From: Riptortus pedestris
Taxonomy: Eukaryota > Arthropoda > Insecta > Hemiptera > Alydidae
NCBI GenBank assembly: GCA_019009955.1
Contig: JADPXZ010000007.1
Coordinates: forward strand, 516,001-580,000
Direction of reading: 5' to 3'
DNA length: 64,000 bases
Of the stretch, positions 1 to 14,840 are shown piece by piece (position 1 is the stretch's first letter; the number at the start of each line of letters is the position of its first letter). The notes beneath the pieces were generated by a model, which was not told where the DNA came from, did no database searches, and saw only the letters and a program-made list of their open reading frames with translations. A program made the position numbers and the translations under genes.

Positions 1-669
1 TATGCACAAACAAAAGTTGTTTATTTTGTTATTTAGAGAAACTTTTTTTTTTATATACACTTCATAGTATTACCGAAATATTAAGACGTTGATCACGCAA
101 AAAAATTTTATAGCGGGAGACACAATTTTATATGCACAAAAGACTCAACCGAACTAAATAAAACATTCGTTATTGTGTATTAGCCTAACGCCTTCCTTAT
201 ATTAGCAATTTAAACATTTCTAAGGGAAGGGCGAGGGTGGTTATAAGGGAAGGCATGAAATTGATATAATGATTTCCTATTGGGTTTTCGGCAATATGCA
301 CATATCAAAAGTTGTTTATTTTGTTATTTAGAGAAATTTGCTCAGCACTTCTTTTCAATATGAACTACCAGGTACCTCACCTGAAAAAATTAATTCACAA
401 TATATATCAATATTTTCTCCTTAAGTAATTCAAATCTATGCATAATGCACAGGAGACGGGAAAATATACAATTGAAGGGCGGACAGTGAAGTTTTACATA
501 AAAAAAATAATTTTATTATAACAATGCCAACAACGGGTATTAACCCTAAACACTGGACACGGGTAAATGTTCCAAATATTGTGCAATGTAAAGCCTTGCA
601 AAAAATATTACCATTTCAACCATTCAGCCTCAAATGAATTCCGAGCGGAAGCCGGTGTATCTAAGTAGT
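1..669 (+). mobile_element. Helitron-like family A, 3' part
   Basis: The body carries the family unit (AAAAGTTGTTTATTTTG, AGGGAAGGCATGAAATTG). It closes with CATTCAGCCTCAAATG and a degraded CCGAGCGGAAGCCGG hairpin ahead of CTAAGTAGT. The copy is cut by the window start and its terminus is decayed. Confidence 0.75.
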
Positions 670-674
670 ATATA

Positions 675-2003
675 TCTATATATAATATATATATATATAA
701 AATTGTAACTCTGTCTGTACTTTGATTTTTTTCTCAAAAGTTACGATAACTTTCATTTCACATGTCATAGACACCATCACTGCATTTGTTTCTTTCGTAT
801 TGTCTGGTCTGTTTGTTATTTTCACGCATAAACGGCTCTGAACCGAAATTTCGATGAAACTTGGTATGTTATTTACTACTAAAACCCCCCCCCCCCCCCC
901 CCCAAAAAAAAACACAAAACCCCGACTTAGACTTTAGGCTATGTTAATATCCTCTGAGACCAACAGGAGTGCAGGTTATACGGGAGGGCTGAAATTAAAA
1001 ATAGCGATATTTCGTTTCCTATTAATTTTTCGGCAAATATGAACATTACAAAAGTTGTTTATTTTGTTATTTGGACAAACTTTTGTTATATACACTTTTG
1101 TCGTATACCTAAGTATAAATGAGTTATACGTTAAAAACTACTGCGGAAGTCAACAATTTTATTTGGCACAAAAAACTCAACCGAACTAAACCAAACTCGG
1201 TATGTGTATTAGTACTAACGCCTTCCTTATAATAAGCCATACTAACATTTCTAGGGACGGGCAGGAGTGGGGGTTGTAAGGGAGGCCTGAAATTTTAAAA
1301 TAGTGATATTTCGTTTTCTATTGGGGTTTCGGCAAATATGCACATAACAAAAGTTGTTTATTTTGTTATTTTGAGAAACTTTTGTTTTATACATTATCGT
1401 CGTATACCGAACTTTTAAAGGCGTTATGCACGCTAAAAATTATGGCTGGAGTCAACCCATTTTATTTGGCACAAAAAAAACTCAAACCGATAACTAAATA
1501 AAAACACTCGGTATGTGTATTAGCACTAACGCCTTCCTTATAATAAGCCATACTAACATTTCTAGGGACCGGCAGGAGTGGGGGTTATAAGGGAGGCCTG
1601 AAATTAAAAATAGTGATATTTCGTTTCCTATTGGGGTTTCGGCAAATATGCACATAACAAAAGTTGATTATTTTGTTATTTAGAGAAATTTGCTCAACAA
1701 TTCTTTTCAATGTGAACTACCAGGTACCTCACCTGGAAAAATTAATTCAAATGTACGTTAATATTTTGTCCTTAATAATTCAAATCTATGCATAATTTAC
1801 AAGAAATATGACAATATAGAGGACAGTGAAGTCTTACATAAAAAAATAATTTTATTATTAACAAATGCCAACAATGGTTATTAACCCTAAGCACTGGGAT
1901 GGGTAAATGTCAAAATATTGTGCAAACTAAAGCCTTGCCAAAAAAATACCCTCACCATCCAGCCTTAAATGAATTCCCGAGCGAAGCCGGCTATCTCAGC
2001 TAG
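675..2003 (+). mobile_element. Helitron-like family A, near full length
   Basis: It starts TCTATATATA after an A, continues AAATTGTAACTCTGTCTGTAC, and ends with the hairpin region CCCGAGCGAAGCCGG, a short spacer and CTAG followed by T. Inside, the ~297-bp unit marked by CAGGAGTGGGGGTT is repeated. There is no Rep/helicase coding, so it is non-autonomous. A 19-C run lies near 885-903. Confidence 0.75.
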
Positions 2004-2122
2004 TTTTTAATATGACACGAGCAGGAGTGGGGCTTTGCTCAACGATGAAAACTGAAAAATGAAAAAATCCAGATTTTTTAATTGTATAAGCGAATATTTG
2101 AAAGTTTGTTTATTTGTTTCAG

Positions 2123-2268
2123 CGGAGAAGTTCCTCGAATCTGTCGAGATCAACAAGAACTATCCGATCGTAGTTCTGCGGCTGATCAGCAAGGAAGAGG
2201 CCCCGCCCACTATTCGGGTAGCGGCTGCCATCTCGTTCAAGAACTATGTCAAACGAAATTGGCCCATC
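2123..2268 (+). CDS. CSE1L: CSE1L visible exon 1
   Basis: The acceptor is TTTGTTTCAG and the donor GTAAGG. The exon enters at codon position 2 and leaves in phase 0. It encodes AEKFLESVEINKNYPIVVL, ending KRNWPI, the N-terminal HEAT repeat of exportin-2. A preceding exon with the start codon is required and is not in the window. The intron begins with a (TA)n tract 20 bases after the donor. Confidence 0.93.
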
Positions 2269-2284
2269 GTAAGGATTTATCTGT

Positions 2285-2350
<66 letters not shown>

Positions 2351-4137
2351 CTCGTTGTAGTTGGGTGTATGTGTGTGGAACTGTTCCTAAACGGCTGGAG
2401 CGATTTGAATGATTTGTATGCGTTTGGGTGACGCCGGTGGATGGTTTAGATTCACAAATCAGGCCTCAAGGCATATGGAGAAGGAGTGGCGCGATACCAA
2501 CGGACGTATCATAATTAAATATAGCAATATTTCGTTTCCTAGCGGTTTTTCGGCAAATATGCACAGGAATAAAGTTGTTTATTTTGTTTTTTAGAGTAAC
2601 TTTTGTTATATTCACTTTTGTCGTATTACAAAGTATGAACGAGATGTACACTAAAAAATTAAAGCGGGAGCCAACAATTTTATTAGGCACTAACGATTGA
2701 ACCGAACTCAACAAAACTCTTAAATTTTTTTTCGGTTTTTTAAATTAGAGTTATTTCTTTCCTCGATTATAAGCTGTATTAGATTTTTTTAGGTTCGATC
2801 GGGGAGATGGCGGTTATAACGGAGGCCTGAATAAAAAATTGGCGATATTTCATTTTCTATTTGTTTTTAGGCAAACGTGCACAAAAGTTGTTTTTTCTGT
2901 AATTGTTGAATAATGGTAACATTACTAAACTGAAATGAGTGAAGAAAGTGAAACATTTTGCAATATAGTGAAGAAAGTAATCACTTTGTTCACAAGTGAA
3001 AGAAAGTGAATTGCCGTGTTAATTTGTAATAAGTATAAGTTAAAGAATAATTTGGAGTTGGAACTTTAATGCTTTTAAATGTGTATTAACCTTGTAAGAA
3101 TTTATTTTCACACAATAAATTGAATGTGAATTAATTATTGGTGGAAATAAATCGATATATTAATTTTAAAATTATAATAATAAATTACCTTCCTTGTTTA
3201 TAATGTGCACTTGTTTATAACTGCTAGACTACTTCTCAATTCATCACTAGTATGTTTTTATAACTATGCTTATAACCTTTCAACAACCATTGCTTATAAC
3301 CTACCAACAACATACCATAATCTTCACAAACATCCTAATTTTGTGCTTATTCTGCTTAGATAAGATTCATGTATTACACGATTACAGAAAAAATTTAATA
3401 TTACACTCGTGACGAAAGTAGAATTTACAACTCTCGTGAAATTACCAGACTCGCTTCGCTCGTGTGGCTAAACGTTTCACTCGAGTTGTAAAATGATCTA
3501 CATTCGTTTTTTGGTTATTAAAAGTAGCTTTTGTTTTAAACATAATATTATTAAATTTAATATCCTAATCGCTTGAAATATCATCCAGGACAACGACTGT
3601 CGGGTCTGCTAGTGTATATACAAAAGCTACTTAGTTAAGTTCGGTTCAATCGTTAGTGCCCAAATTGTAGGCTCCCACTTTAATTGTTTAGTTTATATCT
3701 CGTTTATACTTTGTTGTAAGACAAAAGTGAATATAACAAAAGTTACTCTAAATAACAAAATAAACAACTTTTAACCTGTGCGTATTTGATGAAAAGCCGA
3801 TAGGTAACGAAATATTGCTATTTTTAATTTGAGGCCTCCCTTACAACCCCCACTCCTGCTCCATCTGCAGGGCTGATTTGTATATATATAGTATATTTGA
3901 TGTGTGTGTGTGTGTGAGCAGGACGCAGATACAGGAGAGAGGAGGATAGATGATGGAGACAGAGCCGCAGTGAAGGAGCTGATCGTCGATGTGATGTTGG
4001 CGGCTCCGGCTAATGTCCAGAAGCAGTTATCCGAAGCTGTAGGTGTTATCGGCAAATACGACTTCCCCAAGGAATGGCCTTCGCTCCTAGTCAATATGGT
4101 TGAAAAGTTCGCTTCAGGTATCTACTCTCTCTCTCTC

Positions 4138-4203
<66 letters not shown>

Positions 4204-4217
4204 CTCTCTCTCTCTCT

Positions 4218-4305
<88 letters not shown>

Positions 4306-4894
4306 TCTCTCTCTCTCTTATTCCTACCCCTTCTCTCTCTCTCTCTCTCTCTACTCCCCAATCTCACTCTCTCTCCCCTCACTCATTCTCTCACTCTCTC
4401 CCCTTCTCTCTCTCTCTTCCTCCCCTTCTCTTACTCTCTCTCCTCTCTCTCTCTCCTCTCCGCCCTCTCTCTCTCTCTCTCTCTCTCTCCCCCCCTCTCT
4501 CTCTTTCTCTCTCCCTCCTCCTCTCACCTCCCGCCCCCCCCTCTCTCTCTCTCTCACTCTCTCTCTCTCCCCCCCCTCTCTCTCTCTCTCTCATCCCCCT
4601 CTCTCTCTCTCTCTCTCCCCCTACTCTCTCTTCTCTCTCCCCCTCTCTTTCTCTCCCTCCCACTCTACTCTCTCTTCCTCTCGCTCTCACCTCCCCACCC
4701 CCTCTCTCTCTCTCTCTCTCTCTCTCTACTTATCTCCTCTCCTCTCTCTCTCTCTCTCTCCTACTATCCTCTCTCCTCCATCCTCTCTCTCTCTCGCTCT
4801 CCCACCCTCTCTCTCTCACTCTCTCTCTCCCTCCCCCCCCCCTCTCCCTCTCTTTCTCTCCCCCCTCTTCTCTCTCTCCCCCTCCCATCCCACC

Positions 4895-4928
<34 letters not shown>

Positions 4929-4953
4929 TCCTCTTTCTCTCGCCCTCCCTCCC

Positions 4954-4995
<42 letters not shown>

Positions 4996-5018
4996 TCTTT
5001 CTCTCGCCCTCCCTCCCA

Positions 5019-5079
<61 letters not shown>

Positions 5080-6013
5080 CCTCCCTCCCTCCCTCCCTCC
5101 CTCTCCCTCTCTCCCTCCCTCCCTCCCTCCCTCTCACGAATATCGGCACTAGTATACACCTGTCCATGTTGTGTTGTAGGTGATTTCCACGTTATCAACG
5201 GCATCCTCCAGACGGGCCACTCCATCTTCAAGCGTTATCGCTACGAGTTCAAGTCGCAGCAGCTCTGGGAAGAAATCAAGTTCGTATTGGACACATTCGC
5301 TCAGCCGCTCACCGATCTAGCGAGGGTCAGTTCAGATCAAACCTACTTCAAGTAACTTATATAAAAGCAGGCTGTAACTCGGCTATCGAACAAATAATTT
5401 GTATAATAAAAGCAGGCTGTAACTCGGCTATCGAACAAATAATTTGTATAATAAAAGCAGGCTGTAACTCGGCTATCGAACAAATAATTTGTATAATAAA
5501 AGCAGGCTGTAACTCGGCTATCGAACAAATAATTTGTATAATAAAAGCAGGCCGTAACTCGGCTATAGTACAAATAATTTGTATAATAAAAGCAGGCTGT
5601 AACTCGGCTATCGAACAAATAATTTGTATAATAAAAGCAGGCTGTAACTCGGCTATCGAACAAATAATTTGTATAATAAAAGCAGGCTGTAACTCGGCTA
5701 TCAAACAAATAATTTCTAAATGACAAAGAAGAATTTTTTAAAAAAATATTGAATATCCAAAATGTGCGAGAAATTGAACATTTATTTTGGTCGTTCTTGG
5801 TTAACGGAAGACCACTCATTTAAAGACTATTATTAAATCATAATAAAAAGGTAATCACTCTTTTATTTAAAATAATACTTCTACATTTTAAAATTAAAGG
5901 CAATTTATAATTCTATTCACGGAGGCAAGGAGAAATAAGATTGGAAACAATTTTTCTTGTAAAATCAAAAGTTGTATCCAAGGCCACGTACAGTTTTTTA
6001 TATATATATATAT

Positions 6014-6046
<33 letters not shown>

Positions 6047-8484
6047 AAATTGTAACCTCTGCCTGCACATTTATTTATTTCACGAAATTTCACGATAACT
6101 TTTCGTTTCACATCTCATAGACAACATAACTGCATTTTGTTTCTTTCGTGTCTGTTTGTTTGTTACCTTTTCACGCATAAACGCTGAACCGAATTTTTAT
6201 GAAACTTGGTATGTATATTACTACTAGCCCAACTTAGACTTAGGCTATATTAATATTCTCTGAGCTGAACAGGAGTGGGTGTTATAAGGGAGGGCTGAAA
6301 TTAAAAATAGCGATATTTCGTTTCCTATTGGTTTTTTCGGCAAATATGAACATAACAAAAGTTGTTTACTTTGCTATTTAGATTAACTTTTTGTTTTATA
6401 CATTTCTCCAGGAACAATGTGTGGAGCAAGTAATTTGCGTAGAAATATTGATATGCTCAGCAATTCATTCCAATGTGAACTATGAGGTGCCTCAGCTGGA
6501 AAAATTAATTCAAATCTACATTAATATTTTGTCTTTAATAACTAAAATCTATGCATATTGCGCAGGAGATGAGAAATATGACAATATGGAGGACAGTGAA
6601 GACTTACATTAAAAATTAATTTTATTATTAAACAAATGCCAACAACGGGTATTAACCCTGAACACTGGGACGGTAAATGTCAAAATATTGTGCAAAGTAA
6701 AGCCTTGCCAAAAAAATACCATCACCATTCAGCCTCAAATCAATTCTCGGGCGAAGCCGGCAATCTCAGCTAGTTTCTCTTAAATGCATTATCCTTTAAT
6801 AAATTATGAGCTTTATTTTGATAACTTTTGCCAAATGTCAGCAGTCTTTGGAGAATATTACTAAAATTGTTATGACTCATTCTTACGATAATGTCAAACT
6901 GCTGCAAAGATTAATTTAACCTTGGAATAAAGTGGTTCATGGTATAACAGCTTATTGTTAATATGACACGAGTAGGGGTCGTGCTTTGCTCAACGATGAA
7001 AACTAAAAAATGCAAATATCTCGGTTAATATTCAAGATAGAGAATAAATGTATATAACAATATTTATAGGAAATTTAATTTGCAATAAGATTGGTTCTGT
7101 ACAATTTTTCGTTCCGGCCATAATAACGGAGATATTTGGAATTTCCCGCAGATATTGATAATGAGGTCTGATAGTGTTATCAGTGAGCGATAGTATTCAT
7201 TCAAAAATGCAAATATCTCGGTTAATATTCAAGATAGAGAATAAATGTATATAACAATATTTATAGGAAATTTAATTTGCAATAAGATTGGTTATGTACA
7301 ATTTGTCGATCTGACGCATAGTAGCAGAGATATTTCGAATTTTCTAACCCCCCCCTTCACTAGTCAGATGTCAGCCATTAACAGGATTCATCTTTAGTTT
7401 CACATAAAATGTTTAAATATTGGGTTTGGTAACAAGCACAAAAATTGTGACCACTAGAGTTTGAACGGACAAATATATCATGAATATATATATATACTAG
7501 TTCAGTTACCCGGCTTCGCTCGGGAATTGATTTGAGGCTGAATGGTGATGGTATTTTTTTGGCAAGGCTTTACTTTGCACAATATTTTGACATTTACCCG
7601 TCCCAGTGTTTAGTTTAAATACCGGTGTTTCTGTGGATTTGTTAATAATAATAAATTATTTCTTTATGTAAGACTTCACTGTCCTGCATATTGTCATATT
7701 TCCCGTCTCCTGTGCATTATGCATAGATTTGAATTATTAAGAACAAAATATTAACATACATTTGAATTCATTTTTCCCGGTAAGGTACCTTGTAGTTCCA
7801 AAGAATTGTTGAGCAAATTTCTCTAAATAACAAAATAAACAACTTTTGTTATGTTCATACTTGCCAAAAAACCAATAGGAAACGAAATTTCACTATTTTT
7901 AATTTCAGCCCTCCCTTATAACCCCCACTCCTGCCCGTCCCTAGAAATGTTGGCATGGCTTATGGTAATGAAGGCGTTAGTGCTAATTCACATACCGGGT
8001 TTAGTTTAGTTCGGTTGTGTTTTTTGTGTCAAATAAAATTGTTGACTTCTGCTATCACTTTTGGGCATATAACGCCTTTATAGTTAGGTATACGACAAAA
8101 GTTTCTCTAAATAACAAATTAAACAACTTTTGTTATGTGCATAATAGCCGAAAATGCAATAGTAAACGAAATATCACTATTTTTAATTTCAGGCCTTCCT
8201 TACAAACCCCACTCCTGTTAGTCTCAGAGGATATTAACATAGCCTAAAGTCAGAGGTTACAATTTTATAGATATATGTATGTATGTATGTATTTGTTGAT
8301 TTGTAAAATAAGAATGTTATTTCTGAAACTAATATTGCTAATTACTGTAACACTTGTTGTGTAGGCGACTCAAGGCTTGGCCGAGACTCATGCAGCTAAT
8401 CCCGATGCACTCAGGACTATATACTCGTCTCTCTTGCTCATATCGAAGATATTCTACTCTCTCAACTTCCAGGTATATACTGCA

Positions 8485-8543
<59 letters not shown>

Positions 8544-8701
8544 CTTCTCTCCCTTTCTCTCTCTCTATCTCTCATTTTGCTCTCATGTATTTTCGACAGA
8601 TGACGACCATGTGGTCACTAACTGTCAAAAAGGAAGTTTCCACACTCAATCTGTGATAATGCTATCAGTAAATTGATAACGTTATCAAACTGTTCATATT
8701 G

Positions 8702-8766
<65 letters not shown>

Positions 8767-9037
8767 TCCCCTCTCCCTCCTTCTCCCTCTCTCCCTATCC
8801 CCCTCTCTCTCTCCCTCTCTCCCCCTCTCCCTCTCTCTTCTCCCTCTCCTTCCCCCCTCTCTCTCTCTCTCCTTCTCCTTCCCTCTCTCCCTCTTTCTCT
8901 CTCCTCTCTTTGACGGCTGCCCTCCATGTGGTCACTAACTGTCAAAAAGGAAGTTTCCCCACTCAGTCAACTGATAACACTATCAGTGGATTGATAGTGT
9001 TATCAAATGGTACACATTTGATAATATGATCTCTCTC

Positions 9038-9108
<71 letters not shown>

Positions 9109-9155
9109 TCTCTCCCGCTCTCTCTCTCCCCGCCTCTCTCTCTCTCTCTCTCCCA

Positions 9156-9195
<40 letters not shown>

Positions 9196-11007
9196 CCTCC
9201 TTATTTCTAGCTTAGCAAGGCTTGGTTTATTTTTATTTGAAACTAATCCTTGAACGTATTGCATTTTCAGGATTTGCCCGAATTCTTTGAGGACAACATG
9301 ACGACGTGGATGGCTCTATTCCACACGTGGCTCACCGTCGACGTCAAAGCGCTACAGACCGATGTAACCACCACTATTCATTCTATATTTATTCTAGAGT
9401 TAAAAGCCTAAATAAAAGTCTGTCACACAACAGTTGTGTGCAACAGCATATTTCGCAGCGTGAAGTTGTCCAGTAGATAAATCTGCATCCTGCTAAACAC
9501 TCAACACGACCGCAGCAATATTACAGCGAATAAATACATGATGCTAATGAGAAACCTCCCGACGGAAAGCAGCTGAAATGGAAACAAACAGTTCTGCCGA
9601 CTTATTACCGGAAAGAAAAACAATTAATGAAATATATCTGAATATAACGTATTAATCTGATTGCAATCTATTTACTATATCTAGTACTGTAATTTATAAT
9701 GAACCAGAATAATTGTTATCTCAATCAATCAAATTTAAGTAGTCTAAAAACCTAAGAAGTGGGGGGTGTCACCACAACATATTTGCATGTATCTATTTCG
9801 TTGATAGATACATAATATATAATATTGTTATATACATTTATTCTCTATCTTGAATATTAGCCGAGATATTTGCATTTTTTAGTTTTCATCGTTGATCAAA
9901 GCGCGACCCCTACTCGTGTCGCATAAACAATACTCTGTTATATAATAAACTGCATTATTCCATTATTACGAGATACATGCAAATATGTTCTGCTGATCCC
10001 CCCCCCACTTCTTAGGTTTTGGACTATTTAAATTTGATTGATTAGAGTAACATTTCAGCTGCTTTCCGTCGGGAGGTTTCTCATTAGCATCATGTATTTA
10101 TTCGCTGTAATATTGCTGCGGTCGTGTTGAGTGTTTAGCAGGATGCAGATTTATCTATTGGACAACTTCACGCTGCGAAATATGCTTAGTTGCACACAAC
10201 TGTTGTGTGACGGACTTTATTGCTATTTTATGAATGCTAACTGTAATAAATTTTCATTTTAATTTTTTTCCGTAGGACGATAATGAAGCAGGCCTGATGG
10301 AGGAGCTGAGGTCGCAGATCTGCTCCAACGTATCGCTCTACGTCCAGAAATACGACGAGGAATTCCAACCTTACCTCGCCGGCTTCGTTTCCGATATATG
10401 GAATCTACTCATCACTGTTTCCCTACAACCCAAGAACGACATGGTAACTACCTAAAATATATGTTAAAAGCTCATCTAACTGAAAAGTGGCAACTACAAT
10501 GGACTGTAACTAATAAAGGACGACATTTAAAACTTTTCATTCCGAACATTAACACATATTTCAACAGCAAATACATACAGACAGACTTTTACATTACACA
10601 ATTAGTAAGAGGACACGGTAGACTAAATTCTTACTACCGACGATTTAACATAAAAGACAACAATACTTGCTGCTGTGATTACTCGACTCCACAAACAGCT
10701 AAACACTTAATATACGATCCCAGACTATTGAGACTAACCAACGACAAAAACTTAAACAAGACATTGAACAAAAAAAAGGCAAACTTCCAATAGAAGAATA
10801 CAAGTTATTTAAAAATATAATAATGCTTTTAAAATATTCGCAGAACATGCTTTCTATACAATTAATCGGTTGAATACTTATTACAGCTGACAACTACAAT
10901 ACTTTAAATATTTATGGATATTCATTATTCCTTTTCTCTTTTTCTTTTAGGACTAATCATTTTCTCTTTATATGTTTTTACTTTATTTAACATTGTTATT
11001 GTTAATT

Positions 11008-11069
<62 letters not shown>

Positions 11070-11187
11070 TACTTTTAAATAATCTATGTATAAATTAATT
11101 GTAGTCCACTCCAAATGCATGTGATATGCTAACTTGCATCGGACATGCAGAAACAAATAAACGGCCTTCTTATAGCCGCACTATATG

Positions 11188-11231
<44 letters not shown>

Positions 11232-12104
11232 GTAACCTCTGTCTGTACATTGATTTTTTTCGCGAAATTTCACGATAACTTTTCGTTTCACATGTCATAG
11301 ACACCATATCTGCATTTTGTTTCTTTCGTGTATGTTTGTTTGTTTGTTTGTTTGTTTGTTACCTTTTCACGCATAAACGGCTGAACCGAATTTTATGAAA
11401 CTCGGTATGTATATTACTACTAACCCAACTTAGACTTTATATTATAGCGGGAGTCAACAATATTATTTGCCAAAAAAGACTCAACCGAACTAAATATACT
11501 CGGTATGTGTATTAGAATTGAGGCCTTCATTATAATAAGCCATACCAACATTTCTATGGACGGGCAGGAGAGGGGGTTATAAGGGAAGCCTGAAATTAAA
11601 AATAGTGAATATTTTCGTTTCCTATTGGTTTTTTCCGCAAATATAAACATAACAAAAGTTGTTTATTTTGTTATTTGGAGTAATTTTTTATTATATACAC
11701 TTTTGTCGTATACCTAAGTATAAATGAGTTATACGTTAAAACTTTAGCGGGCACTAACGGCTGAAACGAACTTAACAAAACTCGGTATGTCAATTAGCAT
11801 TAATTCTTCCATGATTATAAGTCATATTAAAATTTTTAGGTTCGAACGGGAGGGGGGGGTTATAAGGGAGGCCTGAAATAAAAATTCACCATATTTACAT
11901 GTATAAGAGACGGGAAATATAAAAATATCGAAGACTATGAAGCCTTATCGAACAAATAATTCTATTATTAGCAAATCCACGGGAAAGACGGGTATCAGTC
12001 CTAAACACTGGGACGGGTAAATGTCAAAATATTGTGCAATGTAAAGCCTGCTAAAAAATACCATCACCATTCAGCCTCAAGTGAATACCCGGGTATCTGA
12101 GCTA

Positions 12105-12168
<64 letters not shown>

Positions 12169-12860
12169 TAGCAGACCCGACAGACGTTGTCCTGGATGAT
12201 ATTTCAAGCGATTAGGATATTAAATTTAATTATATGTTTAAAACAAAAGCTGCTTTTAATAATACAAAAACAACTTTTGTTATGTGCACGTTTGCCTAAA
12301 AACAAATAGAAAATGAAATATCGCGAATTTTTTATTCAGCCTCCGTTATAACCGCCACTCCTGTTCGAACCTAAAAAAATTAATATAGCTTATAATTATG
12401 GAGGAATTAATGCTAATTTACATATAGAGTTTTGTTAAGTTCGGTTCAATCGTTGGCTACCACTTTAATTTTTTAGTGTATGTATACAAAAGTTTGTATA
12501 ACAAAAGTTACTTAAAATAATAGAATAAACAACTTTTGTTATGTGCACATTTGCCTAAAAACAAATAGAAAATGAAATATTGTGAATTTTTTATTCAGGC
12601 CTCCCTTATAACCCCCACTCCTGCCCGTCTCAGAGAATATTAATATAGCCTAAAGTCTTAGTTGGGTTAGTCGTAATATTATACGTACTGTGCATTTTGT
12701 GCTAGATGTAATATTCTTTTTCCAGTTGGTGAGCAATGCCCTCCAATTCCTGTCCACAGTAGCGGATCGGCAGCAGCACAGAGCTCTCTTCCAGGATAAC
12801 AATACTCTAACGGGCATCTGCGAGAAAGTTATTATACCTAATATACACTTCAGGGGTAAG

Positions 12861-12906
<46 letters not shown>

Positions 12907-14755
12907 TAGCTAAGTTACCCGGCTTCGCCCGGGTATTCATTTGAGCCTGAATGTTGATGGTATTTTTTTGGCAAGGCTTTACTTTGCACAATATTTTGAC
13001 ATTTACCCGTCCCAGTGTTTAGGGTTAATACCCGTTGTTGCTGTGGATTTGTTAATAATAAAATTAATTTTTTATGTAAGTCTTCACTGTGCTCCATATT
13101 GTCATATTTCCCATCTCCTGTGCATTATGCATAGATTTGAATTATTAAGGACAAAATATTAAAATAGATTTGAATTAGTTTTTCCAGGTGAGGTACCTGG
13201 TAGTTTGTATTGGAAAGAATTGTTGAGCATATCAATATTTCTACTCAAATTACTTGCTCCACACATTGTTCCCGAAAAAATATATAAAACAAAATTACTC
13301 TAAATAACAAAGTAAACGACTTTTGTTATGTGCACGTTTGTCGAAAAACAAATAGACAATGAAACATCGCGAATTTTTATTTCAAGCCTCCCTTATAACC
13401 CCCACCCCGTTTGAACCTAAAAATTGTAATATAGCTTATAATCGTGGAAGAATCAATGCTAATTGAGATACCGAGTTTTGTTAAGTTCGGTTCATTCGTG
13501 AGTGTCCAATAAAATTGTTGTCTCCTGCATGAGTTTTAGCAGATTTGCCTTAAGGGAAATCAGCTATTGAAGTCGTGCTCATGACGGAAATTTCGAAAAA
13601 TTCGAAAAGTTTTTGAAAATGTGCAATTTCTCTGTTACCATAGGTCGGATAAAAAAATTGTATAGAAACAATCTTATTGCAAATTAAATTTACTATAAAT
13701 ATTGTTCTATACATTTATTCTCTATCTTGAATATTAACCGAGATATTTGCATTTTTATTAATTGTGGGCCGATAACGGATGACTGAGTTTCCCGCCAAAA
13801 GCTAGTTGGGCCGTTTGCCGTAACTGTTCGGCTCTCGTATGTATATTTGTCTATTGTATAACTTGACGCTGGGAAATCTGCTTAGTTTACGCAGCTGTTG
13901 TGTGCCGGACTTTCTTTTTTTTTTTTTTAATTAAAATTTCTAACAATGAATAGTTATTTATTATCCAAGTGACGAAAGTAGATCATTTTACAACTCGAGT
14001 GAAACGTTTAGCCACACGAGTGAAGCGAGTCTGGTAATTTCACGAGAGTTGTAAATTCTACTTTCGTCATGAGTGTAATTTTAAATTTTTTCTGTAATCG
14101 TGTAATACATGATCAGATCTAAGCAGAATATGAACAAAATTAGGATGTTGTGAAGATTATGGTATGTTGTTGGTAGGTTATAAGCATGGTTGTGAAAGGT
14201 TATAAGCATAGTTATAAAACAACTAGTGATGATTTTGAAGTAGTGCAGTTATAAACAAGTGCACGTTATATACAAGGAAGGTAATTATTATTATATTTAA
14301 ATTTTAAAATATATTGATTATTGCCACCAATAATTCATTATCATTTCAATTTATTTTGTTAAAATAAATTCTTACAATGTTAAAAACATTTAAAAGCATT
14401 TAATTTCCAACTTCAAATTATTTTTTAATTTATACTTATTACTAATTAAGAAGGCAGTTCACTTGTGAACAAAGTGATTACTTTCTTCACTCTATTGCAA
14501 AATGTTTCACTTTCTTCACTTATTTCAGTTTAGTAATGTTACCATTATTCAACGATTACAGAAAAAAATATTACTAATTTGTTATTTCAGACGCTGACCT
14601 GGAGCTGTTTGAAGATAATCCCGAAGAATACATCCGACGGGACATGGAGGGATCGGACGTAGAATCTCGGAGGAGGTCGGCATCCGATCTAGTCAAGGTC
14701 CTATCGGCTGCGTTCCCAGACACTGTGCGGAATATATTCGGAGCTAGTGTTCAGG

Positions 14756-14840
<85 letters not shown>

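Noticed and set aside
2059..2122. Upstream extension of exon 1 to an ATG at 2059
   Set aside because: The frame runs back through the acceptor TTTGTTTCAG, and the family needs an earlier exon with a different N-terminus.
4100..5231. Long frames of Leu/Ser/Pro or Arg/Glu repeats on both strands
   Set aside because: They are translations of a CT microsatellite in intron 2. The same holds for frames at 8694-9253, 16456-16937, 28610-29069, 31474-34013 and 43508-43898 outside the named exons.
5343..5819. A repeat protein on the - strand (FDSRVTACFYYTNYL-type units)
   Set aside because: The 45-bp tandem period keeps frames open by arithmetic. It has no start context or recognised fold and lies inside an intron.
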